From positions 1 to 54,284 of the forward strand of contig JANDJG010000004.1 of assembly GCA_024331085.1 (NCBI GenBank): 54,284 nucleotides of DNA, written 5' to 3'. Under the pieces are notes generated by a model that worked only from the letters and a program-made list of their open reading frames with translations, made no database searches and was not told the DNA's origin. The translations under genes and the position numbers were made by a program. Positions 20,949 to 30,805 of this stretch are shown piece by piece (within the stretch, counting starts at the first letter, position 1; the number at the start of each line of letters is the position of its first letter). This DNA is from Nitrospira sp. GTDB lineage: Bacteria; Nitrospirota; Nitrospiria; Nitrospirales; Nitrospiraceae.

Positions 20949-22253
20949 ATGCTGATCGGTGAAGAGCCGCGACTGGTCCAGCCACTTGAAGGCGAGCCGT
21001 GGGAGATCGACGGCTACCTGAACGTGGGGGGCTATGAGGCGTGGAAACGCTGCGTCAAGGAATTGAGCGCGGCGCAAGTGGTGGACGAGCTCAAGAAATC
21101 CGGTCTGCGAGGGCGAGGGGGAGCCGGGTTCCCCACGGGAGTCAAGTGGGACAAGGTGCTCAATCATCGGGTCCGGGAGCGATATTTTGTCTGCAATGCC
21201 GGCGAACATGAACCGGGAACGTTCAAAGACCGTCATTTGCTGCGGATGCTCCCCCATCAATTGATCGAGGGGTGTTTAATTGCGTCGCACACCGTGAGGG
21301 CGAAGGCCGCCTTCATTTACGTCAATCATGAGTATCATGAAGAGCGGGAGAACCTGAAGAAGGCGCTGGATCAGGCGAAAGCGCGCGGTCTCCTGGGGAC
21401 CAACGTCTTCGGAAGCGGTCTCGACGTGGACCTGCAAATTTTTGAGGGTTATGGGAGCTATGTCGCGGGTGAAGAGACCGCCATGTTGGAATCGATGCAA
21501 GGGCGTCCGGCCATGCCCAGACAGAAACCGCCCTTTTATCCCACCGACTTCGGCTTGTATGGGAAGCCGACCCTGGTGAACAACGTCGAGACGCTCTGCA
21601 ACGTTCCTCGGATTCTCCAAAAAGGCGCGGCGTGGTTTACCCAAGTGGGGACGGAAAAATGTCCGGGCACTATGATGTTTTCATTGAGCGGGGCCGTCAA
21701 TCGTCCCGGTGTATATGAAATGCCCATGGGGGTGACGATCCGGACCTTGATCGAGCAGTGCGGAGGAGGCGTGCCGGGAGGTCGCAAGATCAAGGCGGTC
21801 TTTCCTGGTGGGCCGGCGTTTTCGATGGTGACGGCCGATCAACTCGACCTCCGCATGGACTTCGATTCGCTCAAGCAAGCGGGAACCGGCCTGGGCTCGG
21901 CGGGTGTCATCGTGGTGGACGACGCCACGTGCATGGTGGCGAAGACGCTCCAGTTCTCAAAGTTTTTCAAGAACGAGAGTTGCGGCCAATGTCCTCCCTG
22001 CCGGATGGGCACGATCAACTTGGCCGCGCTCATGACCAAGATCGAAGAAGGCCATGGGACGCAAAAGGATCTCGACAGTCTGTTGCAGCTCTGCGGTTTT
22101 GTCAAAGGCACCGGCTATTGCACCCTGGTGACGGGCGCATCGGTCTTGGTGCAAAGCAGCGTCAGGCTGTTCCGTCAGGAGTATGAAGAGCACATTCGGC
22201 TGGGGCGGTGTCCCTATCAGGCTGAAACGGCCGGTGTCGGCGCCCCATCGTGA
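20949..22253 (+). CDS. NuoF-like NADH-binding flavoprotein (51 kDa subunit family), stand-alone
   Basis: GLRGRGGAGFPTGVKWDKV; EPGTFKDRHLL; YGSYVAGEETAMLESMQG; ESCGQCPPCRMG. Confidence 0.92.
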   Translation: MLIGEEPRLVQPLEGEPWEIDGYLNVGGYEAWKRCVKELSAAQVVDELKKSGLRGRGGAGFPTGVKWDKVLNHRVRERYFVCNAGEHEPGTFKDRHLLRMLPHQLIEGCLIASHTVRAKAAFIYVNHEYHEERENLKKALDQAKARGLLGTNVFGSGLDVDLQIFEGYGSYVAGEETAMLESMQGRPAMPRQKPPFYPTDFGLYGKPTLVNNVETLCNVPRILQKGAAWFTQVGTEKCPGTMMFSLSGAVNRPGVYEMPMGVTIRTLIEQCGGGVPGGRKIKAVFPGGPAFSMVTADQLDLRMDFDSLKQAGTGLGSAGVIVVDDATCMVAKTLQFSKFFKNESCGQCPPCRMGTINLAALMTKIEEGHGTQKDLDSLLQLCGFVKGTGYCTLVTGASVLVQSSVRLFRQEYEEHIRLGRCPYQAETAGVGAPS

Positions 22254-22274
22254 TGGTGTGATGGTCGGGAGATC

Positions 22275-22607
22275 GTGATGCCGCGAGTGACTTTCCTGCA
22301 TCATGGAGAATGGAGCGGAGAGGTGGACGCCAATACGTCGCTTCTGGACGCGGCAAAAGCCCTGGGCTTGCCCCTGAATCACGATTGCGGCGGCAACGCG
22401 TCGTGCACGACCTGTCGGGTCGAAGTTGAAACGGGCGGGGAACATCTCTCCGAAATCGATTTTGACGAACAGGATCTCTTGGATCGTGAGGCGCTGAGCG
22501 ATCCTCGGCATCGATTGGCGTGTCAGGCGCGGGTGTTGGGCGACGTCGTTGTGCGCGTTCCGAAAAGCAAGTGGGAAACTCACGGCCGCGACCTGCCCGG
22601 CTTGTGA
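22275..22607 (+). CDS. 2Fe-2S ferredoxin
   Basis: CGGNASCTTC...RLACQ (C-x5-C-x2-C...C). Confidence 0.88.
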   Translation: MMPRVTFLHHGEWSGEVDANTSLLDAAKALGLPLNHDCGGNASCTTCRVEVETGGEHLSEIDFDEQDLLDREALSDPRHRLACQARVLGDVVVRVPKSKWETHGRDLPGL

Positions 22608-22705
22608 ACCGCCGGAGGATCGGGGTGTTGATCTTGGGGCAGGAGGTGCTACACTAAACGAGCCGAGTCCGTAAGGTACGGAATTCGAGAGAAGAGGAGG
22701 AAACC

Positions 22706-23026
22706 ATGCTGACGATTACGCCGGTGGCGGAACAGAAGATCAAGGAATTGATGGCCGAGGAAAAAGACGTCGTCGGGCTGCGCGTGTATGTCCGTGGCGG
22801 GGGATGCCACGGGTATCAATACGGGATGGCCTTTGAATCGAAAATGGCGGAAGACGACACGGTGATCGAAATGGGAGACGTCAAGGTGATCATGGACTCC
22901 CAAAGCGCCCCGCTCCTGCAAGGGGCGGAAGTCGATTACGTTGACAGCGTGCAGGGTTCGGGGTTTTCCATCAAGAACCCTCAGGCCAAAACGACCTGTG
23001 GCTGCGGCAGCTCGTTCAGTTACTGA
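22706..23026 (+). CDS. erpA: Iron-sulfur cluster insertion protein (HesB/IscA/ErpA family)
   Basis: LRVYVRGGGCHGYQYGMAF...GSGFSIKNPQAKTTCGCGSSF; conserved C...CGC. Confidence 0.92.
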   Translation: MLTITPVAEQKIKELMAEEKDVVGLRVYVRGGGCHGYQYGMAFESKMAEDDTVIEMGDVKVIMDSQSAPLLQGAEVDYVDSVQGSGFSIKNPQAKTTCGCGSSFSY

Positions 23027-23080
23027 GGCCGTCGCCGGCACTTCCGGCAGGGCCTCTTTTGGGCATAGAATCAACATGAG

Positions 23081-23116
23081 GCCAGGGTTGCTCGTGCGCG
23101 AGTGATCCTGGCTTTT
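23081..23116 (+). terminator. Intrinsic terminator downstream of erpA
   Basis: GCCAGG...(CTCG-TGCG-CGAG inner stem)...CCTGGC followed by TTTT. Confidence 0.7.
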
Positions 23117-23151
23117 CTTCATGCGATGAGGCGGAGAAGAGAACGTTTCAC

Positions 23152-23547
23152 ATGATGATTACCAGACGCTATCGGTTCTGCGCCGCCCATCGGCTTCACA
23201 GCGATCGCCTCACCGATGACGAAAATCGAGCCGCGTTCGGAAAATGCAACAATCCCAACGGCCACGGCCACAATTACGTGGTTTTGGTCACCATCAACGG
23301 GGACGGAGAAAATGAGGGGCAAGAGATTGCGTCTCTCGATCGAACGGTCGCCGAAACCGTTCTCAAACGGTTTGATCATCATGATCTCAATTGCGACCCC
23401 GCGTTCACCGATTGCACGACCACGGGAGAAAATCTGGTGAAATTGATTTGGGATCTGTTGGAGCCGAAGCTGCTGTGCGGGAAGCTGCGCAAGGTGGGGG
23501 TCATTGAGACAAGGGACAATTATTTCGAATACGCCGGTACGGCTTGA
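23152..23547 (+). CDS. 6-pyruvoyl-tetrahydropterin synthase family protein
   Basis: FCAAHRL...[16 protein letters not shown]...FDHHDLN...TTGENL...[11 protein letters not shown]. Confidence 0.92.
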   Translation: MMITRRYRFCAAHRLHSDRLTDDENRAAFGKCNNPNGHGHNYVVLVTINGDGENEGQEIASLDRTVAETVLKRFDHHDLNCDPAFTDCTTTGENLVKLIWDLLEPKLLCGKLRKVGVIETRDNYFEYAGTA

Positions 23548-23563
23548 TACCAGGGAGGATCGT

Positions 23564-24211
23564 GTGGCGAGGCGGGGAAAAGGGAAAACGGTTGAGGAGA
23601 CGGGCGAGGACGTGAGCGGCAACGGTCGCCCCGCCGACGTGGACGCCTTGCGGTCGCTGGTGACGCGGATGTTGACGGCGCTCGGTGAGAAACCGGGCAG
23701 AAACGGTTTGCTCAAGACTCCCGAACGGGTGGCCAAAGCGCTGGCCTTCATGACGCAGGGTTATCAGCGGGATATCGACCACCTCTTGAACGGTGCGCTG
23801 TTCCCCATCCAATACGACGAGATGGTCATCGTGAAGGACATCGATTTCTTCAGCATGTGCGAACACCACCTGTTGCCGTTCTTCGGCAAGGTCCATGTCG
23901 GCTATTTGCCCAACAAAAAGGTGGTGGGTCTCAGCAAGATTCCCCGCATCGTCGATGCCTTTGCCAGGCGGCTTCAGGTGCAGGAGCGGCTCACCGTCCA
24001 AATCGCGGAGACCCTCAACGAGAAATTAAATGCGAAGGGGGTGGGCGTCGTGGTCGAAGCCAGGCATCTTTGCATGATGATGCGGGGAGTGGAAAAGCAG
24101 AACACGGTGGCCGTCACCAGTTCGATGTTAGGAGAATTTCGAAGTCAGCCGCAAACCCGCTTGGAATTTCTGAAACTCATTCAGAAAACCAGCGTAGGCG
24201 ACGCGGACTAA
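23564..24211 (+). CDS. folE: GTP cyclohydrolase I (GTG start 23564 after ggagga; ORF opens at 23504)
   Basis: [66 protein letters not shown]. Confidence 0.96.
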   Translation: MARRGKGKTVEETGEDVSGNGRPADVDALRSLVTRMLTALGEKPGRNGLLKTPERVAKALAFMTQGYQRDIDHLLNGALFPIQYDEMVIVKDIDFFSMCEHHLLPFFGKVHVGYLPNKKVVGLSKIPRIVDAFARRLQVQERLTVQIAETLNEKLNAKGVGVVVEARHLCMMMRGVEKQNTVAVTSSMLGEFRSQPQTRLEFLKLIQKTSVGDAD

Positions 24212-24239
24212 CTGCAGTTGCTCCGTTTCCTCCCCTTTT

Positions 24240-25037
24240 CTACTTTTCGGCCAGGCTCCCGCTGAATGCTCGAACCACGCGATTGAAGGCGTCGGGCTGT
24301 TCCAGATTCGACAGGTGCCCGGCCTGTGAAATGACGGTCATGCGGGAGCCGGCGATACGATCGGCCATGAGTTTCGCGTCGGCCGGCGGGGTGGCCTGGT
24401 CCAGCTCCCCGGCGATGACGTGAACCGGGCAGGTGATCGATTCCAACAACGGAATCGAATCGGTCCGTTCGGCCATGGCCATCAAGTCTCCCGCGATTCC
24501 GCTGATCTCGGTGCGCTCAATCATGGCTCGAACCTTGCGGACGAGATCCGGACGGGTCTCGATCGTGAGAGGGGAGAGCAGTTTCGGGATCATGAGGTCG
24601 GCGATGGAGGCCGGGCCCTTTTTATAAGCGATTTGAGCCATTTGGAAGCGGGCCTCTTTCCCTTCCGCCGTGTCCGCTTGGGCTCTTGTGTTGGCCAAGA
24701 TGAGGCCCTTTATACGGTCGGGGTATCGGCGATAGAACGTGAAAAGAATGTAGCCCCCCATCGAGAGCCCGACCAGCACCGCCTGTCCGATCGACAAATG
24801 GTCCATTAAAGCCCGCACATCCTCCGCAGCCTGGTCGAGGGTGTAACGCCAAAGAGGGGCATCCGACTCTCCATGGCCGCGGAGATCAACGGTGACGACG
24901 CGAAACTCCGATGAGAGCGCTTCGACCTGCGGCTCCCACATGGTTCGGTTGAGGGGAAAGGCGTGCAGAAAGATGAGCGGCAACCCCGTTCCCTGGTCGC
25001 TGTAAGCGAGAGAGATGCCGTTGACACGGACGTTCAT
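24240..25037 (-). CDS. Alpha/beta hydrolase
   Basis: MNVRVNGISLAYSDQGTGLPLIFLHAFPLNRTMWEP...VLVGLSMGGYILF; start chosen at ATG 25037. Confidence 0.88.
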   Translation of the reverse strand: MNVRVNGISLAYSDQGTGLPLIFLHAFPLNRTMWEPQVEALSSEFRVVTVDLRGHGESDAPLWRYTLDQAAEDVRALMDHLSIGQAVLVGLSMGGYILFTFYRRYPDRIKGLILANTRAQADTAEGKEARFQMAQIAYKKGPASIADLMIPKLLSPLTIETRPDLVRKVRAMIERTEISGIAGDLMAMAERTDSIPLLESITCPVHVIAGELDQATPPADAKLMADRIAGSRMTVISQAGHLSNLEQPDAFNRVVRAFSGSLAEK

Positions 25038-25151
25038 GCTTGCACCAAATAACGGGCCAGCCCTTTCCCTACCATCGCCCCTCACCGTCGTCAAGGGCCT
25101 TCCGGGACGGTTTGCGGGGGCAAGGACGGGGTGTATAGAATCGCTGAGACG

Positions 25152-26459
25152 ATGAGGATTCCGATGAACGAGGAAAGAGATGACACCCCCGGTTTGTTCG
25201 ATGTTCGTCAACGCCAGGAGGCGGCTTCCGCTCCGTTGGCCGAACGGATGCGTCCGCGGGAGTTCGACGAATTCGTCGGACAGGAAGACATTATGGCGCC
25301 GGATCGACCCTTACGCCGGGCCATTGAAACGGACCGACTGACGTCCGTGATCTTTTGGGGACCTCCCGGATCGGGAAAAACGACCCTCGCCCACCTGATC
25401 GCTCGACATACGAAAGCGCAGTTTGTTCCCTTCTCGGCCGTGACCGGCGGAGTCCAGGAGCTGCGGGCGATCATCAAGTCGGCCGAACAGCGGCAAGCGC
25501 TTGAGGGTAAGCGGACGATTCTGTTTGTGGATGAAATTCATCGGTTCAATAAAGCCCAACAGGACGCCTTCCTTCCCCACGTCGAACGGGGAACCGTCAT
25601 TCTGGTGGGAGCGACCACCGAAAATCCGTCCTTCGAGGTGATCAGCCCCCTCTTGTCTCGCTCGCTGGTCGTGGTCCTGAAGCCCCTCTCCGAACGGGCG
25701 TTGGGGCAGGTGCTGGACCGGGCCCTCAGCGATTCGGAAAGAGGACTGGGCGGCCAGACCGTGCGGCTCTCGGCCGAGGCCAGGCGACGGCTGATCGCAT
25801 ACGGAAACGGGGACGCGCGGGCCATGCTGACCGCGCTGGAATTTGTCGTCACTCACGTCTCCGCCGGCCAGGCCGGTGAGCGCGAGATCGACGAGGCTTT
25901 GCTGGAAGAAGCGTTGGGCAGGCACGCGCTGCGGTACGACAAAGGCGGCGAAGAACATTACAACGTCATCTCCGCGTACATCAAAAGCCTTCGCGACTCG
26001 GACCCTGACGGCGCCCTTTACTGGCTGGCGCGCATGGTGGAAGGAGGAGAAGATCCCAAGTTCATCGCCCGCCGAATGGTCATCTTTGCCTCGGAAGATA
26101 TCGGCAACGCCGACCCGATGGCCCTGGTGGTCGCCACGGCGGTGGCGCAGGCCGTCCAATTCGTAGGGTTGCCCGAGGCACAGATCAATCTCGCCCATGG
26201 CACGACCTACCTGGCGTCCCGACCGAAAGACAATGCGTCCTATGTCGGGCTGTTGGAAGCCATCCGTGACGTAAAAACCCATGGAAATCTGGGGGTTCCG
26301 CTTCATCTTCGGAATGCCGAGACCTCCCTGATGAAGGCGCTGGGGTATGGAGAGGGCTACCGGTATGTCCACGACGACCCCGGCGCGGAGACCGAACAGC
26401 GTCACCTCCCGGACCCCTTGCACGGCCGGCGGTATTATCGCCCAAAAAATCGGCGATAG
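25152..26459 (+). CDS. rarA: Replication-associated recombination protein A (AAA+ ATPase)
   Basis: MRPREFDEFVGQEDI; IFWGPPGSGKTTLAHLIA; LFVDEIHRFNKAQQDAFLP; C-term HLRNAETSLMKALGYG. Confidence 0.94.
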   Translation: MRIPMNEERDDTPGLFDVRQRQEAASAPLAERMRPREFDEFVGQEDIMAPDRPLRRAIETDRLTSVIFWGPPGSGKTTLAHLIARHTKAQFVPFSAVTGGVQELRAIIKSAEQRQALEGKRTILFVDEIHRFNKAQQDAFLPHVERGTVILVGATTENPSFEVISPLLSRSLVVVLKPLSERALGQVLDRALSDSERGLGGQTVRLSAEARRRLIAYGNGDARAMLTALEFVVTHVSAGQAGEREIDEALLEEALGRHALRYDKGGEEHYNVISAYIKSLRDSDPDGALYWLARMVEGGEDPKFIARRMVIFASEDIGNADPMALVVATAVAQAVQFVGLPEAQINLAHGTTYLASRPKDNASYVGLLEAIRDVKTHGNLGVPLHLRNAETSLMKALGYGEGYRYVHDDPGAETEQRHLPDPLHGRRYYRPKNRR

Positions 26460-26511
26460 GGGCGATTTGCTCGTGTACAATCCGCTCTAATCGGTTATAC
26501 TTAATCAGGTT

Positions 26512-26904
26512 ATGAAGCGAAACGAAGGAAAATGGCCCGGCGCCATGGCGACGGTCAACGAACGAAGAAAATTCGTGCGGGCCACGCTGGTGGGTTCCGC
26601 CCTGGTGATTCCCCACGATGGAAAACGGGCGAGCACCGCCGTGTTGGACAATGTGAACAAAATCGGCGCCGGTCTTCATACGAAGGACCGCTTTGTTCCC
26701 AAGACGCGAGTGACCGTTTCGCTCGCATTCCTGGATTCCAATCAGGTTGAACAGCAGGAAAAGCTGGACGGCATGATCGCCTGGGTCAAGCCCTGGGGCA
26801 AGAAGGGGTTTTTGATCGGGGTCGTGTGGGACGACGTCGTGACGGAAGAAAAAAATCGCTGGCTCTACTACTACCTGGAGGAAACGCTCAAGACGTCACG
26901 CTAA
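26512..26904 (+). CDS. PilZ-domain-like protein
   Basis: ERRKFVRATLVGSALV...LDNVNKIGAGLHTK; degenerate RxxxR / [DN]xSxxG motifs. Confidence 0.65.
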   Translation: MKRNEGKWPGAMATVNERRKFVRATLVGSALVIPHDGKRASTAVLDNVNKIGAGLHTKDRFVPKTRVTVSLAFLDSNQVEQQEKLDGMIAWVKPWGKKGFLIGVVWDDVVTEEKNRWLYYYLEETLKTSR

Positions 26905-28748
26905 CGCAGCGCCGTCAGCTTGTGTTTGACCTCTTCCAACTCGGCCGACAGCGATTCCCAGCGGGCGGTCAATCGCTCGAGATCGCGCTTCCATCCGTCC
27001 TGTTCCTGGTGCAGGACGTTCCACTTCCCAAAGTCCCGGTACAGTTCGGGATCGGCCAACTCGACGTCTCGGGCCTTCACTTTCTGTTCGAGGTCCGCGA
27101 TCTCTCCTTCCAATCGAGCCACTTGTTTTTCGAGACGAGCGTGGGTTTTGGTCAAATCGCGCCGGTCGCCTCCGGACGGTTTGGACGCGGCGGGAATCTG
27201 CTGCGCCATCGCCCGCGTCGGCTCCGGCGACTTGCCGCGTGATTTGCCGGCGAGCTCCTCCGTAGTCTCCGTGATCGATTCCAGCTCCTGCGCTTTTTTC
27301 CAGAGATAGTACTCGTAGTTGCCGTGGAAGTTCCGGGCCCGCCCGTCCTCGATTTCCACCACGCGCGTCGCGATCCTCGTCAGGAAGGTGGGATCGTGCG
27401 AAATGAACACGATCGTTCCGGGAAATTCGGCGAGGGCGTCGGTCAGGACGTCGACGGAAGCCGGGTCCAGATGATTCGTCGGCTCGTCCAGGAGCAGCGT
27501 ATTGGCCGGCTCGACGAGCATGCGGGCCAGCGCCACGCGATTGCGCTCTCCTCCGCTCAACGCCTTGATCGGTTTTTTCTGTTCTTGGCCGGAGAAGAGA
27601 AACGCGCCGGCGATGCCGCGCAAAAAGTTCATCTCGGCGTGCTTGGTCACCTCTTCCAGCGATTCCAGGATCGTGTGTTCGGGGTTCAAAGCTTCCGCCT
27701 GGTGTTGCGCGAAGTAATGCAGCGTCACGCCGTGTCCCACGATGCGCGTGCCCGAATCGGGTGCAAGGACGCCGGCGAGGATCTTTAAGAGCGTGCTTTT
27801 CCCCGCGCCGTTTTCTCCGACCAGCGCCACCCGTTGTCCGCGCTCGACGGAAAAATCCAGCGACTCATAGACGACCTTGTCTCCATAGCGTTTGCTCACG
27901 CCCGCGAGATCGAGCACCTGTCTGCCGCTGGCCGGCGGTTCCGGGAATCTGAACCGGACCCGCTTGGGGTCCCGTTGGAGCTCGATGCGTTTGACCTTTT
28001 CGAGCTGTTTCAGGCGGGACTGGACCTGACTGGCTTTGTTGGCTTGGTAGCGGAATCGGTCCACGAATTTCTGGACGCGGGCGATTTCTTTGGCCTGGCG
28101 GGCCGCGGCGGCCTGGAGTTGAGCGTCCCGTTCCGCGCGGAGTCTGCGGAAGGTGGAGTAGTTGCCTCGATACTCCTCGATCTTATGATGCCGAAGTTCC
28201 CAGATATGGGTGACGACACGATCGAGGAACGCCGTGTCATGGCTGATGATCAGCAGCGTCATGTCCGAATCCAACAAAAACTGCTCGAACCAACGCTGCG
28301 TGGGTTTGTCCAGATGGTTGGTCGGTTCGTCCAGCATCAGGACGTCGGGATTGGAAAGCAGGAGGTGCGCGAGCGCCACGCGCATGCGGTAGCCGCCGGA
28401 CAAGGTTTCAATCGGCCGAGCGAAATCCGGCTCGGAAAAACCGAGGCCCATCAGAATGCGTTTGGCTTCGTGCTCGGGAAATTCGTCCCGATGCGCCGCG
28501 TCGAGCACGGTCTTGCCGATGATGGTCTCGAGTTCCTGCGGCAGATAGCCGATGCGGAGTCTCGGACGGAGATGGATGGACCCCTTGTCGGGCGATTCTT
28601 CTCCCAGGATCATGCGGAAGAGCGTCGTTTTGCCCGCGCCGTTCGGGCCGACCAGGCCGACTCGCGAATTGGGCCGAAGATGCGCGGATGCCTCGGTGAG
28701 CAGCACCTTGGTCGAATATTGTTTGCTGACGGAATCGATCTGCAGCAT
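26901..28748 (-). CDS. ABC-F family ATPase (Uup/YheS-like)
   Basis: Two ABC domains: GPNGAGKTTLFRMILG, GENGAGKSTLLKILAG; LSGGYRMRVALAHLLLSNPDVLMLDEPTNHLD; LSGGERNRVALARMLVEPANTLLLDEPTNHLD; no TM. Confidence 0.95.
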   Translation of the reverse strand: MLQIDSVSKQYSTKVLLTEASAHLRPNSRVGLVGPNGAGKTTLFRMILGEESPDKGSIHLRPRLRIGYLPQELETIIGKTVLDAAHRDEFPEHEAKRILMGLGFSEPDFARPIETLSGGYRMRVALAHLLLSNPDVLMLDEPTNHLDKPTQRWFEQFLLDSDMTLLIISHDTAFLDRVVTHIWELRHHKIEEYRGNYSTFRRLRAERDAQLQAAAARQAKEIARVQKFVDRFRYQANKASQVQSRLKQLEKVKRIELQRDPKRVRFRFPEPPASGRQVLDLAGVSKRYGDKVVYESLDFSVERGQRVALVGENGAGKSTLLKILAGVLAPDSGTRIVGHGVTLHYFAQHQAEALNPEHTILESLEEVTKHAEMNFLRGIAGAFLFSGQEQKKPIKALSGGERNRVALARMLVEPANTLLLDEPTNHLDPASVDVLTDALAEFPGTIVFISHDPTFLTRIATRVVEIEDGRARNFHGNYEYYLWKKAQELESITETTEELAGKSRGKSPEPTRAMAQQIPAASKPSGGDRRDLTKTHARLEKQVARLEGEIADLEQKVKARDVELADPELYRDFGKWNVLHQEQDGWKRDLERLTARWESLSAELEEVKHKLTALR

Positions 28749-28863
28749 GCAACGCTAGGCGATACGCGGGTGGCCGGCGCTACTAAAAGGACCGAAGACT
28801 CTCTCCGTGCCCATCGCTTTCGATAAGACGAGAAGGAGTATGCGGTTCAACCACGGGTTGGGA

Positions 28864-28939
28864 TGGTGGAGCTGGCGGGGATTGAACCCGCGACCTCGTG
28901 AATGCCATTCACGCGCGCTCCCAGCTGCGCCACAGCCCC
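28864..28939 (-). tRNA. tRNA-Ala (anticodon GGC)
   Basis: GGGGCTGTGGCGCAGCTGGGAGCGCGCGTGAATGGCATTCACGAGGTCGCGGGTTCAATCCCCGCCAGCTCCACCA; anticodon loop ATGGCAT; CCA encoded. Confidence 0.95.
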
Positions 28940-29149
28940 ACGCTCATTGGGATATTTCGATGAACTGAACCTGCAAGATGGAGGGCATGCTAACACGCAG
29001 GTCTAGGCCAGTCAAGAAAACCTCCCCCCCTTCGGAGGCCGATCCTTCGCCCCCGTTCCGTTCGTGATTCAAGCCACGATCCACGATGAAACCGTTGCGG
29101 ATCGGTTCGACCTCTCAACCTGAACCGCGAAACAAGGGGGAGGACCGGC

Positions 29150-29179
29150 TTGACAAAGGCCGAACGGGAATCCTACCAT
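29150..29179 (+). promoter_or_regulatory. Candidate purA promoter
   Basis: TTGACA (29150-29155) - 18 bp - TACCAT (29174-29179). Confidence 0.5.
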
Positions 29180-29189
29180 GTCGCTCCAC

Positions 29190-29225
29190 GGCTCTGATCT
29201 CGGAGGTAGGTCAGAGCCATTTTTT
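29190..29225 (+). terminator. Terminator-like hairpin in purA leader (possible attenuator)
   Basis: GGCTCTGA-N13-TCAGAGCC perfect 8-bp stem, then A + T6, 32 nt before purA ATG. Confidence 0.65.
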
Positions 29226-29257
29226 CGTGTTCACCGGCGGGACGGGAGCGGCTGCCA

Positions 29258-30571
29258 ATGGGCAATTTGGTCATTATCGGCGCCCAATGGGGCGATGAAG
29301 GCAAGGGCAAGATCGTGGACATCTTGGCCCGGGACGCCGACGTCGTGGTGCGCTATCAAGGCGGCTCCAACGCGGGCCATACGGTCATCAACGAGCGGGG
29401 CACGTACGTCTTTCACCTGATTCCATCAGGTATTTTGTACCGAGGCGTCACCTGCGCGATCGGCAACGGCGTGGTGGTGGACCCGGGCGCTCTGATCGAA
29501 GAAATGGATCAGCTCCAGACCAAGGGCATCGCCATCGGCAAGAACTTCGCCGTGAGCGACCGCGCACATCTCATCTTGCCGTACCACAAGGCGATCGAGC
29601 GCGCATCGGAACAGTCGAAGGGGTCGCGGCGGATCGGCACCACGGGCCGCGGGATCGGTCCTTCCTATGCCGATAAAATGGCGAGGATCGGCATTCGCGT
29701 GGGCGATCTCCTCAATCCTCCGCTGTTCAGAAGGAAGCTGGAAGAAAATCTCGTCGAGATGAATTGGTTTTTGGAACAGTTTCACAAGGTCGAGACCTAT
29801 CAAGTCGACAAGGTTTTTCATCAGTATATGGGCTATGCCGACCGTCTCAAGAGCCATGTCACCGATACGACCACGTTGCTCAATCGGGCGATTCGGAGGA
29901 ACAAGACGGTCCTTTTCGAGGGCGCGCAAGGGACGCATCTCGACGTGGATTTCGGCACCTATCCCTATGTGACGTCCTCCAGCGCCTCGGCAGGCGGCGC
30001 CTGCACCGGCACGGGGGTCGGCCCCACGATGATCGACGGCGTGTTGGGCATCGCAAAGGCCTATACCACCAGGGTGGGCAGCGGTCCGTTTCCCACCGAA
30101 CTGACCGAAGAGACCGGTCAACGGTTGCAAGAGCGGGGAAATGAATTCGGATCGACCACCGGGCGTCCCAGACGGTGCGGATGGTTCGACGCCGTGCTGG
30201 TGCGGTACGCCGCGCAGGTGAACGGCCTCACGTCGCTCGCGCTCACCAAGCTTGACGTGCTCGACGGGCACCGGGAAGTACTGCTCTGCACCGGATACCG
30301 GCACGGAGAGAAGCTCTATAAAGAGATGCCCTCGGATCTCGACGTCTTGACCGACTGTCGGCCGGTGTACCAACGGATGAAGGGGTGGGTTGCTTCGACG
30401 ACGGGCGCCACGACATACAAGCGGCTGCCGGCGGAAGCCAAACGGTACCTGGGCCGCATTGAAGAACTGGTTCAATGCCGAATCGACATGATTTCGACGG
30501 GCTCCAAACGGGCCGACACGATCATGCTTCGCAATCCGTTGGACTGTTCTCCCCGCCGTTCAAAACGCTGA
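29258..30571 (+). CDS. purA: Adenylosuccinate synthetase
   Basis: VIIGAQWGDEGKGKIVDILA; QGGSNAGHTV; GTTGRGIGPSYADK; FEGAQGTHLDVDFGTYPYVTSSS. Confidence 0.98.
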   Translation: MGNLVIIGAQWGDEGKGKIVDILARDADVVVRYQGGSNAGHTVINERGTYVFHLIPSGILYRGVTCAIGNGVVVDPGALIEEMDQLQTKGIAIGKNFAVSDRAHLILPYHKAIERASEQSKGSRRIGTTGRGIGPSYADKMARIGIRVGDLLNPPLFRRKLEENLVEMNWFLEQFHKVETYQVDKVFHQYMGYADRLKSHVTDTTTLLNRAIRRNKTVLFEGAQGTHLDVDFGTYPYVTSSSASAGGACTGTGVGPTMIDGVLGIAKAYTTRVGSGPFPTELTEETGQRLQERGNEFGSTTGRPRRCGWFDAVLVRYAAQVNGLTSLALTKLDVLDGHREVLLCTGYRHGEKLYKEMPSDLDVLTDCRPVYQRMKGWVASTTGATTYKRLPAEAKRYLGRIEELVQCRIDMISTGSKRADTIMLRNPLDCSPRRSKR

Positions 30572-30678
30572 CGATCGTCGATGGTCAATCATCGGTCGTC
30601 GATGATAGGATGGAGGCTCGTTTTTCCTGACTCGTTCGGTTTGTCGATTGACGTTTCACGAACCACGCCTCATCACGT

Positions 30679-30754
30679 GAGCCGGTAGCTCAGTCGGTAG
30701 AGCATCGCCCTTTTAAGGCGAGGGCCCTGGGTTCGAGTCCCAGCCGGCTCACCA
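30679..30754 (+). tRNA. tRNA-Lys (anticodon TTT)
   Basis: GAGCCGGTAGCTCAGTCGGTAGAGCATCGCCCTTTTAAGGCGAGGGCCCTGGGTTCGAGTCCCAGCCGGCTCACCA; 7-bp acceptor stem, anticodon loop CTTTTAA. Confidence 0.96.
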
Positions 30755-30805
30755 ACCTGTCAGTCCTCGTTCTCTATGCGGCATAGCGGGATGTGGGAGC
30801 AGGCC

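Noticed and set aside
27834-28826. 330-aa plus-strand ORF
   Set aside because: Antisense shadow of the ABC-F ATPase
29426-30475. 349-aa minus-strand ORF
   Set aside because: Antisense shadow of purA
30572-30678. Repeats of CGTCGATG after purA as a terminator
   Set aside because: Direct repeats rather than a clear inverted repeat with a T tract; too weak to call
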